Of a stretch of DNA of 64,000 nt, positions 30,665 to 42,423 are shown piece after piece. Source of the stretch: Hydractinia symbiolongicarpus (Eukaryota > Cnidaria > Hydrozoa > Anthoathecata > Hydractiniidae); assembly GCF_029227915.1 (NCBI RefSeq), contig NC_079882.1:27702001-27766000 (forward strand), read 5' to 3'. Within the stretch, counting starts at the first letter, position 1; each line of letters starts with the position of its first letter. A model generated the notes under the pieces. That model did no database searches. It was not told where the DNA came from and was given only the letters and a program-made list of their open reading frames with translations. The translations under genes and the position numbers were made by a program.

Positions 30665-30815
30665 TATAAATGGATAAGAAGTTGAAGAGGATTTACTATG
30701 AGAGTGGTGGGTATCGGCAGATAATATCGGCAGTGGGTGAGTTGCGGAAGACAGCTGGTGTTAGAACGGATGATGCTGAGAAATGGTCTAATATAAACAA
30801 AAACACACAAATACG
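30665..30815 (+). pseudogene. Older Polinton relic: integrase N-terminal fragment
   Basis: Plus-strand frame with KKLKRIYYESGGYRQIISAV and GELRKTAGVRTDDAEKW, which follows the N-terminal pattern of Polinton-type integrases ('lkxIYYxPxGYxxgxxAixkLxkxAgvxxdxaxxWL'). It stops there: the DDE core is absent. This is a different family member from the integrase at 21,370-22,339, whose N-terminus reads YTSEHLWTGRKAI. Confidence 0.6.
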
Positions 30816-31365
30816 CTCTGCGTGTTGTTAATGGTGCCTCCAGATACAAAATAGCATACAAACACTGCATTCAAAAAATATGGGAAAAGTATTAGGAAAG
30901 AGAGTTATTAACCTTTATTCAATTGTTGTTTTAAATGGTCTCGGTTGTGGCGATATTGAGTTGGAGGTTGATTTGAGAAATAATCCTCTTTTAAATGAAG
31001 CTTTGCGGGGATTAAGTGCGATTTGTATTATAGGCTTGGTCTCCCCCTTGCACCTTTGGTTGGTGTTTTAACTGGAAACATTATTTGAAAAAGTCTTGCA
31101 TGTTGACAAAAAAAAAGGAGAATATATGAGGGATAATGGTTATATTATTTATTTGGCTGGTGGTCTGGTTGTGCTATTGTGTGAAGGAGCTTGATATTTT
31201 AGAAAGAATTTTGATGTCCGGGTGACGAATCCTGTGGTGCGAGAGTCTCTAAAGGCAAATTCCAATCCAGGTCATGAAATGTGTTAAAGAAAATCCTTAT
31301 GTAAGTGAGTGAATCTATCATGTCACCGTTGTTACTGGATTAAGTATTGATTATAAGATGTTGCT
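30816..31365 (+). other. Hydrophobic short frames in older relic
   Basis: Short plus frames such as NNPLLNEALRGLSAICIIGL (30,975-31,035) and MRDNGYIIYLAGGLVVLLCE (31,127-31,190) look like small membrane proteins, in line with the accessory genes of Polintons, but they are too broken to call. Confidence 0.3.
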
Positions 31366-31369
31366 TGAT

Positions 31370-31960
31370 GATCAGGAGGCATAATGACCGTAGGCTATGT
31401 TTCTGTTTTGTTGCTTTTGATGATCCGTTTATCATCTTGTTAACCGTTTCTGTGTATATTTGTAAGTTTGTAGCTCCTGATGACGTTTATTTCCTGTCGA
31501 TTTTCTTTTTCTTTAAACATCTGTTTAATCGTCATACTTATCACATATTAATCGTTCTCTGACAGCTTTTGTTACCCGCTTTGCCTTTTTACTTTTATTC
31601 CCATCAACCTCCAATGCATTTAACTTTTGTTTCATGACTTTTTACCACACTTGTCCTTAAACTTTCCTAATACCTTTTTGTTTGTGTAGCTGTAGTTTTA
31701 ATGGTCTTTTTAGTAGTTTGAATGGTCGTAAAGATCTTTATCTTCCCATAAATCGAGATACACATGGTCTGTTTGGATTTCAGTGTCTGTCAATGAGAGC
31801 TTTGCTCTATCATTGTATTTTTTTTTCATCACGTTGAAGTGGAAGTATTACATCAATGATTTGGATGTGTCGGAGGTTTATTAATAAGTTTGGTTGGTGT
31901 AGGTGGGCAGCAACTAGGTTTTTGTTGTTTTGTCATGTTTGTTTCATAGTGTTTACCCGG
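31370..31960 (-). pseudogene. Older Polinton relic: DNA polymerase B C-terminal region
   Basis: Minus-strand frames: LVAAHLHQPNLLIN (about 31,905), then YNDRAKLSLTDTEIQTDHVY (31,815-31,760; motif C would be TDTDS, here TDTE), LDLWEDKDLYDHSNY, NKKVLGKFKDKCGKK (about 31,655) and, near 31,385, YGHYAS. This is the order of the C-terminal half of a Polinton-type polymerase. It is a different gene from that at 26,213-29,577 and could be the other end of the polymerase whose N-terminal relic is at 14,380-14,965, but the two are on opposite strands, so a rearrangement or two relics is needed. Confidence 0.62.
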
Positions 31961-33133
31961 TGTCTGATATTATCCAGTTTTAACGAACACGAAGTTGTCC
32001 ATGGGGTTGAAATTTTTTTGTAAAAATTTGTTATTGCCTTTTGTCTTTAGTTTGGTGTAAAACTACTTTAAATCAAACTTGGGAGAAATTTACTTTTGTA
32101 AAAGGACATTACATCTGAAAGAGAACACCGCTGAATAGTTTACTTGAATAACTGCATGTTAAACTAGTAATGATTATAAGAGGCAATTATCTCAAGTAGG
32201 AAAATTACTTTATCTTATCATCTTAATGATAAGCCCAGAAAGTTTTAGCATTTAAGTTGTATCAGAAATAACTACCAAATAATAATTTTAATTTGTTAAC
32301 GACATGTTTTGGATTTCTGAATTCATCTTAAGGTGTAAAAATAATGAAAAGACGGTTAAGATGTTATACTCTTTCCAAAAAACTATTTTCTATAAACATG
32401 TACTATCCTCCTTGATAGCATCTATTTATTATCATTACATATCTGGAATACAAAGCATCATTTTTAATTTCCTTGTCAAATTTGCTCAATTAAAGGTTTA
32501 TAGTTGTTGTAAGGCTGGTTGTGTTCATTGTAAAATTATCAACTTAACGGTAGTAACCATAAGTTAGCATAACATCGTTACAGCTGCGCAGGAGAACAAC
32601 AATTCTTTAACTGTTTAGGTACTGTCTAGAATATACCAAACTAGCAAATTATTTAATTCTGTTTTAACGAACGTTGATGTAAAAAGACGTCACATCAAAA
32701 CTTCATATTTCAGCTTGATCCTCCACCTCCATTTTCAAAAAATCACCTAAAATAAAATCTGTGTTGAACTTGCACTCAAGTGCTAAAGTATAAACTAGAA
32801 AAGACATGATTTAGTATCTCATACTTGTCCAATGGTTAATCGAAGTGAATCTTTGTCAAATATTAATTATCTGCTTTCTATTAAAATTTTTCAATCAGTT
32901 CAATTAATGCGAACTTGGCATAACTTAACTTAACTTGTTATTGTTTATCGCAAGGTGGTCCCTCCTTTTGCCACACATCATTTTTGTGTTGTTTGATTCG
33001 AATTTTTTTATTGTGTATTCTGACTTGTCAAAGTTTCAGGGAATATTTCCTGAAACAAATGACGTCTGTACCTTCACAGTTGACGTTGTAAGATACTTCG
33101 TATGTTTATTAGGTGACGGAGATTTTAATTTAA
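31961..33133. other. No recognisable feature
   Basis: A+T-rich, no supported gene or repeat. Confidence 0.45.
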
Positions 33134-33287
33134 CTAGTCGTTAGCCCGTGGAAAAATCCTCGGGTTCACCCGTCCTTTTTATACCGCATTGCGTGCGTCT
33201 CGCTACCTGCGCAGCAAAGCTACCATTTTGCGTGACAGACAGACGGACGGACGGACGGACAGACGTATACGGGCATTATGATATAGA
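33134..33287 (-). mobile_element. Short Helitron-like copy, opposite orientation
   Basis: Reverse complement of the ends of 10,418-11,336: on the minus strand it begins A|TCTATATCATAATGCCCG (33,287), has a 30 bp GTCC/GTCT core, the block ...GCAAAATGGTAGCTTTGC... and a terminal CGGGTGAACCCG palindrome and CCACGGGCTAA (33,141) or CTAG (33,134). The 3' edge is uncertain by 7 bp because two possible CTRR ends exist. Confidence 0.62.
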
Positions 33288-34990
33288 TAAAATAATTTTT
33301 TAGGCAGAGTAGTAGTAGCAGTAGATAACAACAAACGCGGATTTAAAATATTACATGCAAAGCATTAAGTTTTTAAAACATCAACTTATTAATGATGGTT
33401 ATACAAAATTCAGAATGAGGAACTTGGTAGAATTGCACTAACAAATTTAACATCGTGCTGTTTATAACGAATATTGTGATTACTTAAAAAGGAAAACTTG
33501 AGTTGCGACTTTTGCACATGACATTACTAATCTACGACGCGGATAATTTCTCCGGAGATTATTGTTCACTTTCAAAATAAAGATAGGCGATACTTTTGGC
33601 TAATGACATGTGGGTGAATTATTGTTGCCAATAGATTAACTAACCATATGACTAATTTCCGCTTATAAATCTGTCTTACTCATTCAAATAAATGACGAGG
33701 TGATAGCCAACATAAAATCAAACTAAAAAGGCTTTATTTTTGTTAAAATAACAGACCACACCTTGACACTAGCATTTTTCAGGAAATGTTTAGCATATCC
33801 TGATTGGTTTTACTTATTAATATTATTTTTTTCTCCGCTGTTCTTTAATGAGAATTTTCAACCATCTTTTCAACCGTGTTTTCATAAATGAAATCGAGAA
33901 AATCTTAATGATAACTTATTAAAAAGTTTAATTTTCGAGGAGATTTGAGGAGTTTTTGAGGAGACGTTCCAAAATTAAGGACAATGATGAATTTTAATGA
34001 GGCGTGGCATTTCTGAATAATCTCTAAAAGCAATGTATTGATTCACTTCAATAAAAACTTTTATGTTCTTGCGAATCTCCTCCACAAGTTAAAAAAGAGG
34101 CGAACGATGATCTTTTTTGAGACATCTACAAAATAAGTTTGCGACGAAGGAACAAAGATTACTAAATTTCGAAATTCTATAATCTACTGAAATAACTACC
34201 AGATAATAAATACGTTTGAAAAATGTGTAAAAATGGTAAATTATAATTCATATTTGCACTAAATTTGTAAACAAACTAGCATTTGATTATAAACTGATGG
34301 ATGTTTTATGTACATTCAAATGTGGATTTGCAAAGTATGCAGACACCAGGTCATCTGGTCTGGTCTATAAAATAATTAACTATGGTATTGCGAGCTTTCC
34401 ATCTGCAATCGTGCCCTATCACGGATGGCCCCTCCTTTATTTAATTTAACAAATGTCTATATTATAAACTAGTAACTTTGTAGATGCATAATAAGGTGGC
34501 AAAACAGATAGAAAATAATAAGTCATTGTTCAATGAAAAACAGTAACCTTGCGCTGCCTTTTGGGAAGATCTTTGCCAAAATCATATGTTGCTGGTTTTC
34601 TAAGGAATTTCTGCTACAAAAAAAATTCACTTAGTTATGGCGCAATGAGTAGTATACTGTTTATTTTTAGAATTTAATTCTAGCACGTCGGTAGAACAAG
34701 GAAAAGTTTTTTGTCATTTATATTTATCAATTCCTGTTTGCATCATTATTTGCACGTAGGGATTCATAACAATAATATTAGGCACATACTACCAGGAAAA
34801 CCACTGTCAATATGTAAAACTGTAGTGGGCAGTATGACTTCAAGGCACAATGTAAATACCAATATAAAAAGTTATCACGTCGATGTTTGTAATGCAACCA
34901 ACCGAAACAACTTATGTGTACTAGGCGTTATTTCCCGCTCCCCAACAAGGAAATATTTCACAAAGTTAATGATGCATAAAATTACATCAG
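33288..34990. other. No recognisable feature upstream of the first secreted-protein gene
   Basis: A+T-rich, repeated 'gaggagatttgaggag' words near 33,940; no gene seen. The frame 34,711-35,052 has no supporting splice signals or similarity. Confidence 0.4.
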
Positions 34991-34997
34991 ATTTTGG

Positions 34998-35004
34998 TAT
35001 AAAT
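34998..35004 (+). promoter_or_regulatory. Putative TATA box, gene copy 1
   Basis: TATAAAT lies 44 bp before the ATG. The block TATAAATRYAAGTRAAAAA followed by CACTTG is conserved before all three intact copies although the rest of the upstream sequence of copy 1 differs. Confidence 0.5.
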
Positions 35005-35041
35005 GTAAGTGAAAAAGCACACTTGGTAAGTATACCTCACA

Positions 35042-36627
35042 ATGGCTGGTGAAGTTTATGCATTTGCTTTCGCAGTTCATCTTTGTGCCTCTTCTGCTCT
35101 ATATATAGTAGGTTTTTTTCCTTTTCATCACTTTTATATACTGCAAAAAACATCACTCGAGAAGAATTCTAGAGATAAAAATGGTTTACATTTAAGGATG
35201 GGAAAGCAACAGAAGTTGCACTTGGCAATGAAGAGAAAATTTCCACAGAAAAAGGTAAGTTAGAGCCAAGACTTCAACAGTAGCCGAAGTATGAACTGCA
35301 TGCATTTCTTAATTTACTCATCCACGTCTTTCAGATGTTCCTAAAATATGTCTAAAGGATGCTTTTCTAAAGAGATACAAGGAAAAAGGTAGACATTAAA
35401 TATAAAGTTTAATATTCTATAGTAATAAGTAACTATCTTTTGTGAATGTCTACATCAAATTTAAAAATTTGTTTACATTTCAGATGACTCGCTTCTTTTA
35501 GAAGATATTCCTAATTTAAAAAACTGCAGTCAATACTATCCGAATTGCAAAGATTATGCTGGAACATTAACCGCAACATATGCAGAAGGTAATGATGGCA
35601 AAACCGTGATTATTTTTCAAGCCACAGACATTAAAAAGCAAGGTACCGGACATGTTTGTAATGCTATTTTACTGTTAACACATTCAAATTTTTAATGAAT
35701 AAAATTTTATCTTGGTAGGATGTTTGGGGTATTTGCTTCAACTAACAGATGATATGGGAACAAAAGATACATATTTCAATTTTTATAATCAGGTAGAGGT
35801 GTTTTGTTAACAATTTTTACAAGCTAGAGGATAAAAAATTAATGTCCGTTTCATTAATAAAAAATTACCAAATTCTGAACAAAATTAAAAAAGCTGTTAT
35901 TTTAGGACTCAGATTTCATGAAATTGATCTACTTCCGTCTTGGGTTTACTTACAACTTTACTGTCACACCATTGCCAGGAGGTAAATCATTAAGCATAGT
36001 GACAAAGGCACCAAGTAAGATATATCTTATGATAATTAGATGCTACCAAAAAATATAATGAAGTAGATAAAGATGCAATAGCTAATCATCTTCCTTCTCT
36101 TTTTTTCTCTAGCACACTGTGAACTAGAAGTGATAAAGGAAATTTACTACAGTAAGTACAAAATCAACCTTTGGTATCACCTAAATGTAATACCATAGGA
36201 ATAATATACTTATACTATATGATTAAGTATTATATTTAAATATTTTAGAACTTAAAAAGAAAAAGAAATTGTTTGCTGACTGTAATCAACCCAGTAAGTT
36301 TCATAGTATCTCCTGGACTGAGCAGTAAGATATATCCACTTTTATGGACCGGGAGTGTTAAAAGCTTTTTTATAGACATCCTTTTGTATCCAAAGTAATC
36401 ACAATGTGATGTATTATTGATTTAGTAGGAACGATAATTAAAAGATAGGGATTATAATAAACTTTCTCATATACTTTTTTTTAAAAGGCTATAAAGAACG
36501 AAAACGTGTGGCTACGGAAATATGTAACAAGTATCCTCGCAATGGAGCGAAACGGTGGAGAACTACACAAAAGTTGCTTACTGAACAAAAGTGTAAATTT
36601 GTACTCCTTCCATATAACTCCACTTGA
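35042..36627 (+). CDS. Unknown small secreted protein, 247 aa, nine exons (copy 1, divergent paralogue)
   Basis: Exons: 35,042-35,107, 35,197-35,254, 35,335-35,388, 35,484-35,642, 35,719-35,792, 35,906-36,014, 36,113-36,151, 36,249-36,293, 36,488-36,627; all introns GT-AG and the sum is 744 nt in frame. The N-terminus MAGEVYAFAFAVHLCASSA is a signal-peptide-like hydrophobic stretch. The mature part has NLKNCSQYYPNC, GKTVIIFQATDI, CLGYLLQLTDD, FRLGFTYNFTVTPLPGG (with a glycosylation-type NFT), a THCELEV segment, Lys-rich KLKKKKKLFADCNQP and a basic tail (KERKRVATEICNKYPRNGAK). I do not recognise the family. Exon lengths are identical to copies 2 and 3, which supports the model. A polyadenylation signal AATAAA is at 36,710-36,715. 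Confidence 0.75.
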
Positions 36628-38440
36628 ACCATCGATAAAGTTTGCACTGTTATTTCGTACCACAACAATTTCGTACCACAACAACTAACATTTAAGTATA
36701 CAGAAAACAAATAAAATATCTTTTAAATATTGTTTTGGTAAACAATTGCTTTTTTATATATATTTTTTATGTGATATTTTGTATTTATGGGATTGCACTA
36801 ATTTTAACAAATTTTGAAAGAGCGTTTTTTATAACTACGCCCAAACACCCATCATAAGTTTTGTGTATTATCTAAATATATACCAAATTGCGCAAAATCA
36901 CTGTGTTAGTCGCAGATATATTTTAATAGTGAAGTAATAGAGTTTGCATCAAACTCAATATCCGCTGATAAAGGCATGGTATACGCTTTATAGTGTTTTT
37001 GGTCAAATATTCACTTTTAAGTTCTGTGGTTATTTTTTTTTAAATGTCGTGGAATACACTTTCCGATGTTATTAAAAATTTATTCAGCTTATCCATTTTT
37101 AAATCTAAAACGAATTTGTGGAGTCTGTATAATAGTCTTTGTTAAGTGTGCCAAAAACACACAGGATTTAAAGAAATCTATCCAGGGCATAGCCAGGACA
37201 CCCAAGCTTTTAAAAAAATAAGATGGCTGCACTGGTCTGATGCTCATTGGCCAATTTGAAGTCGGGGTTTGCTCTGATTTGTGTTTATTGGTTGGTTTGA
37301 ATTAGGATTTACTCTGAGACAGTCGTTTGCCCCATAGCTTTCGTATGAAAGAATGCAGGTTTATGGTTCATTGTTGAATTATACTTTTTGATACATGCAT
37401 AGTATACATGGAATAATTTATGTGTTTACTTTTCTGTTGTATGGGTGTGAATAGTCATTTTTTACTTTTATTTTCAATTGTAAAAAAGGAAAAGGAAAAA
37501 TATTCTCCATTTATAAAATTTCGGATTTTAGTTTTCACAGATTATCATTAGTTCCGCTCGAAATACAGATGTGTAACAAAAACCACACAATCGTACGATG
37601 TAGTGGACATCTTTTATAGAAACCTAACCGTTGTTATGAATTGTTGATTAGACGTCTTAACAAAAAACAATACTGATGTTATCCTTTTTTTTAAAAAGTA
37701 AACTAAAATTAGATTGTCATAAATTTTCACCACAATTATTTTATTCTAAACTTGTCGAGATGTAGTTATAGCAACGTATGTTCAAAGATTAATATAAGTT
37801 GAAGGATAAGTTCATTTAATGCATCAATGTATCGCGCATTGACTTTTAGTTAAAATAATTATTAAGGAAAAACAAAATAAATAAATAATGAACACAAAAA
37901 AACCCAAAGAAATAGACATGTCAGATTACAACGTCTGCTATGAATAAGTTGTAAATGTCACTGTTCATGATTATGCTTAATATGAACATTACGCCACAGA
38001 ACTATTTGTCATAGTACATCATGCGATGTGTTACTTAGATCTGCACCGCAGCTTTGGTTAGTTACAAGTGTCATACAAATAAGTTGAGTTATTTCATTCT
38101 AATGTTGTGAAAACAGGTTATCAAATTGATATCTAAACACGTTGTTCATCAAGTTCCTCATTCCATACCTATAAGTTTAATCAATTTATAACGATTTGGT
38201 TAATTTAACGTGTATCAATATGTTAATTAAAAACTCTTTAATCTGCAGGTCAAAACCGTGTGAAAGACTAATCTTGCATTTTCCTTCACTCAATACCTTT
38301 TACCAAAACTGTAAATGATAAGGTTTTTTATTAGGACAAGGCAGTAATAAGCATTCAAATGAAAACGATCATTGACCACTCATAATGAACTCTCAGTCTT
38401 AGAAAATACCTTCTTTTAGTAGGTGAGTATATTATTAATT
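36628..38440. other. No recognisable feature between gene copies
   Basis: A+T-rich intergenic sequence after the copy 1 polyadenylation signal; nothing supported. Confidence 0.4.
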
Positions 38441-38449
38441 TAGCATTAT

Positions 38450-39620
38450 TTGATGTCGGCGTATTTAAGAAACTACAGTACAGAAGGTATTGATAGCAAA
38501 ATCTCGATCATTTTTTAAGTTCCAGGTATTAAAACGTACGCTGTACGTACAGTATACAATTTTGCATTACATAAATTTAAACATAAATGAAGTGGAACGG
38601 TGCTTCCTAACAGTTTTCATTGGCTAAATTATACGTATACCTATTAAAGTAATATCCCAAGTATTTAATTATTCAATGCATGGAAATAGCAACAAAAGTA
38701 TATATCAGCAAACATGTGTGTTAAGGCTAAAATACACGGTAAGTTTAAACGGACCGTTAAAATGTATGATAAAACAAACTTACCGTGTAACCAGCAAAGA
38801 TGTACAACTTTTTTAAAAAGCTGGACATGTTCAACTTTTGCTAAGTTTTCTATTGAAGTTACCAGAATGATTAATGAGCTATTGTTTAAACTAAACATTT
38901 GAGTATATTTTGCAATTTTTAATCATAACCGCTTTTTTTCTTGCAACATTTACCCTGCTGCTGTTATGAAAATACCCGCAACGGAATATTTACGTGTTTT
39001 TCTTTGGCATTCATTGTGAAAAGTGCGTTTTTTAAAAAAACTTATAGATTTTATCTTAACGTGTAAAAAGTAACAATCATTTCTCGCTTATTTTATAAAT
39101 AAGGGGGTGAAACATTAAACATTATGCCAAAGGCACACATTAAATCATAGTTTTTGAAACGTCTAAAATAATGTGACAATAAGCAAATTATTGATCTTCT
39201 TTCCCTATTTCACCAGCGCACTGTAAACTAGGAATGGCAAAGACATTTAATACAGTAATTAGTTACAAGAAAATGCTAGGTTTAACTCAACAACCAAACA
39301 TTTATGAACTAAAAATCATTTTATGCTACATGTTTCGTTTTTTTAGAAGTGGAAAAAGAACAATGATTTGTTTACAAGTTAAAGCAACCAGGTAAGTTTT
39401 ACTCAATTATGAGAATATTGCAAATATGTTACAACGCATTCAACCTAAATCACAGGCCTAAAATTACCACAAAAGTAATTCTAAGACATTTGCTGAATAA
39501 TAATTTAGTATGGAATGAATTTTATATTCACATTTTCTATACAATTTATTTGTAGGGAAAAGAGTGGTCTCTTCTCTAAAATATAAGCAAGTTAGTGAAG
39601 AAAAGGCAAACTTGTTCTTC
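38450..39620 (+). pseudogene. Decayed fourth copy of the secreted-protein gene
   Basis: Exon-like remnants in the right order: near 38,475-38,535 an exon 4 piece (acagaaggtattgatagcaa, aatctcgatcattttttaag), near 39,208-39,255 exon 7 (an AG then cgcactgtaaactaggaatg), near 39,346-39,392 exon 8 (gtggaaaaagaacaatgattt then a kept 'accaggtaagttt' donor) and a weak exon 9 trace near 39,555-39,600. Frames are broken and exons 1-3 and 5-6 are not found. The spacing of exons 7 and 8 resembles copy 1. Confidence 0.55.
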
Positions 39621-42114
39621 TTTCAAGTTTACTTTCCACTTAACAGCAAAACGAATCCAAAAAGAATAAAAAAATTAATTTTGATTGGCTATCTGTTAAC
39701 TATTTTTTCGTTTTTATAATTTTTTTTGTTTCTGTCTCGAAGAAAAGTTGCTTTAGTTAAAAATCAATTATCAAACAATAACGATAAAGTTGCATGAATT
39801 CTGTTTATAATTGTGTAGTTTTTGAGTAACTTTCATTTATAAAATTTATTGTTGCGTCCTGTATTTCATTATATGTATGTATCTAAATATAGAGCTATTT
39901 TCTTTAACTTTTCAGTGGCGGAAATGTTAATCAAACAAAATTACCATAGATGCCCAGAAAATATTCGATATTTTCACGCGAATATAATAGAAAAAAAAAA
40001 TGTTTTTTACAACTATCTGTAATTACTTTAGTTAATAGGATGACGGATATAACCTGTTTATCTGCTGGACAACATTGTGCCAAACTAGTGGGTTTTAGAC
40101 CTCCCAGAATGTTAGCTTTTACTTAAAGCAATCAAACTAAATATTTAAAAAAATCCTAAAATATGTATTATTTCAACTTTCCTTGTTGTATTGGTTAGAT
40201 TTCAAAACATCACCATATTTTGATTTAACGAAAAACTAGCTTGCTTGATTGATTGAACCTACTGTGTATGCAATGGAATGTGAGGCTAATAACTTTCTAA
40301 ATCCCAGAAATCGGCGAATTTGTACCTAAAAGAATATGCCAATATTGACTTGGATTTTTGCAAAGTAGTAGAAAAATGATTTTACGCCTATTTGCTAATC
40401 AGAGTTTTTCATTAAAAAGTTAAAGTTTTTTAAGTAGAGCAAAATAATATTGCAGTTATCCAATTAATGCACATACAAAGCACTTTTAAGAGCCTGCCGA
40501 GACCTCAAGTTGTGTTTGCTCCGCCTTAAAAAAGAGATGCTATTATTTTCTGACAAGATTGTGTCATGAGTAAATAATATTGGCATTTGATTCTTCTGCT
40601 TTTGAACAAATGCCATACATAAAAGTTATCTCAATTTTGACATAATTTCATTATTTGGACCTATCAAGGATTTGTTAACAAAAATTTGGTTTACACACGA
40701 GCAATAAAATGCCATGTACAAGATAAGATCAAAGTGCGTCTACATTAAATTATCTCAACAAAAGACGTATTGTAAACTGGACGTTAAATAAAAATCTTTT
40801 AGATTTTATATGCACGAACACCTTGCCATTTTTTGTGCTTAATATTCCAGTATTCCAGTACTAATGGATTAATACTATATTTACTTCTTACCTTCGTACA
40901 AAAATGTGTTGTTGAATGTAAATCAAGGGAATTTGAAATATAAAAAAAGCAATGTTTCTCATTTTCCACCTTAACTTTATGAGCCACAAAAGCGAATAAA
41001 ATACCACAGGAAAATCGGGTTGCAAACTAAAAATATCTGAGAAGCCAATGAGTTTAATGCCAGCGAGGTAAATTGATGTATAGCACAGAGATAATGCATA
41101 AGGGCACGTGATAATATCACAAGCTAATAAGATTAGCAGTATAGCATTAATACAAATTAAGAAACTCAATTTATTAGAAATGACATGATAAAGCTGGAAA
41201 CACAGATGTAATCATTCCTTGTGCCCTAGTGAAGCTCTAACATAATGCCTATTATGAAATGATGTTGAGGTCCTGAATATATGTTATTGGATAAGAAAGA
41301 AGTTATCTAAATTTATATGTTGAAGATTAGGATCATACTAATAAAAGTATAAACGAGGTTTCATTGTGATTACGAGACTTCCAAATAATCTCTTTTTCTG
41401 AATTTTTATCATTCAAGAAAATAGGACATTTTTAGATGGGGTGATATTATGAGTATTAAGTATATTTTTAAAGTTCACTCATGCGCCTTCAAAAGAAGAA
41501 ATAACAGAGCCTTTATTATTTGTATACAATGCGTTTATTTGGCATTAAATTGACCATAATTAATGAATTATCAACTTTGTTCAATATATAACGTTTGGAA
41601 TGAGGAACTTGGTAAATAACATGTCGGCACTTGTCAAATCTTGTCGTGTTCATTTAATAATGCAATTGGATACAAAGGACAAATCTTAACACCCATGAAT
41701 TTTCCTTATGACTTTTCGTCGTTTAACATTTTCGTTGTTTTACATTTTTGAAGGTAAAGTTCAGAGATAATTATGATTAATATGCAGGCATTAGTAAAAC
41801 ACAAAATAATAATTATCGATATCGTCCAATAAATATCTAATATTATATATCCGTATGTTTCAACTCCTATTATTCGATTGAAGTAATTAATTTCATGTTG
41901 ATTTTTAATCATTCAAATCAATCAAGTATTCAACGAATGGGTAAGCAATAAACACATAAGCACATCAGAAATTTATTAAAATGAAATCGCAATACAAGAA
42001 TAATTCTAAAGGCATACATTAAACGGGGTGTATCACAGCTTAATAAACAAGCTCTTCAAGTGAGTGATTGGAGTAAGAAATCACAAGATGAAATTCTACA
42101 AAAGAAAAAAGACT

Positions 42115-42189
42115 CACGAAAAGCAGTGCATTTTCCTTTTGTAGCCCACTGCCTTACAGGGGCTACAAAAGAAACTGCTGTTTTTCGTG
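42115..42189. other. 75-nt imperfect hairpin, structured RNA candidate
   Basis: cacgaaaagcagt...ccttttgtagccc pairs with ggctacaaaagaaa...ctgctgtttttcgtg around a loop of about 13 nt (actgccttacagg). Around 30 paired positions with small bulges. Size and shape would suit a pre-miRNA or a short MITE; no second copy was noticed in the window. Confidence 0.35.
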
Positions 42190-42401
42190 TTTAGTGACAT
42201 ACACGAAAGTTAAGCTGATGACCGGAGGGAAGTTTCTAAGCAACGGGGACAAAAATGTCATCTTAAATCACCTGACATATCATACTGGACACGAAAGTAT
42301 CACTGAGATCGAAAGAAAGTGAGCCTGCAAATATGTGGTATTTTATTCTATTATCATATAATATTGTCTAGTTATTACACAATGTTATTCACAACGTGCA
42401 A

Positions 42402-42423
42402 GGGGGGGGGGGGGGGGGGGGGG
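42402..42423 (+). repeat. Poly(G) tract, 22 bases
   Basis: A run of 22 consecutive G in an otherwise A+T-rich region. Confidence 0.95.

Noticed and set aside
36481-36710. Minus-strand frames over the last exon of gene copy 1
   Set aside because: They are shadows of exon 9, which has conserved splice site, frame and stop in three copies.
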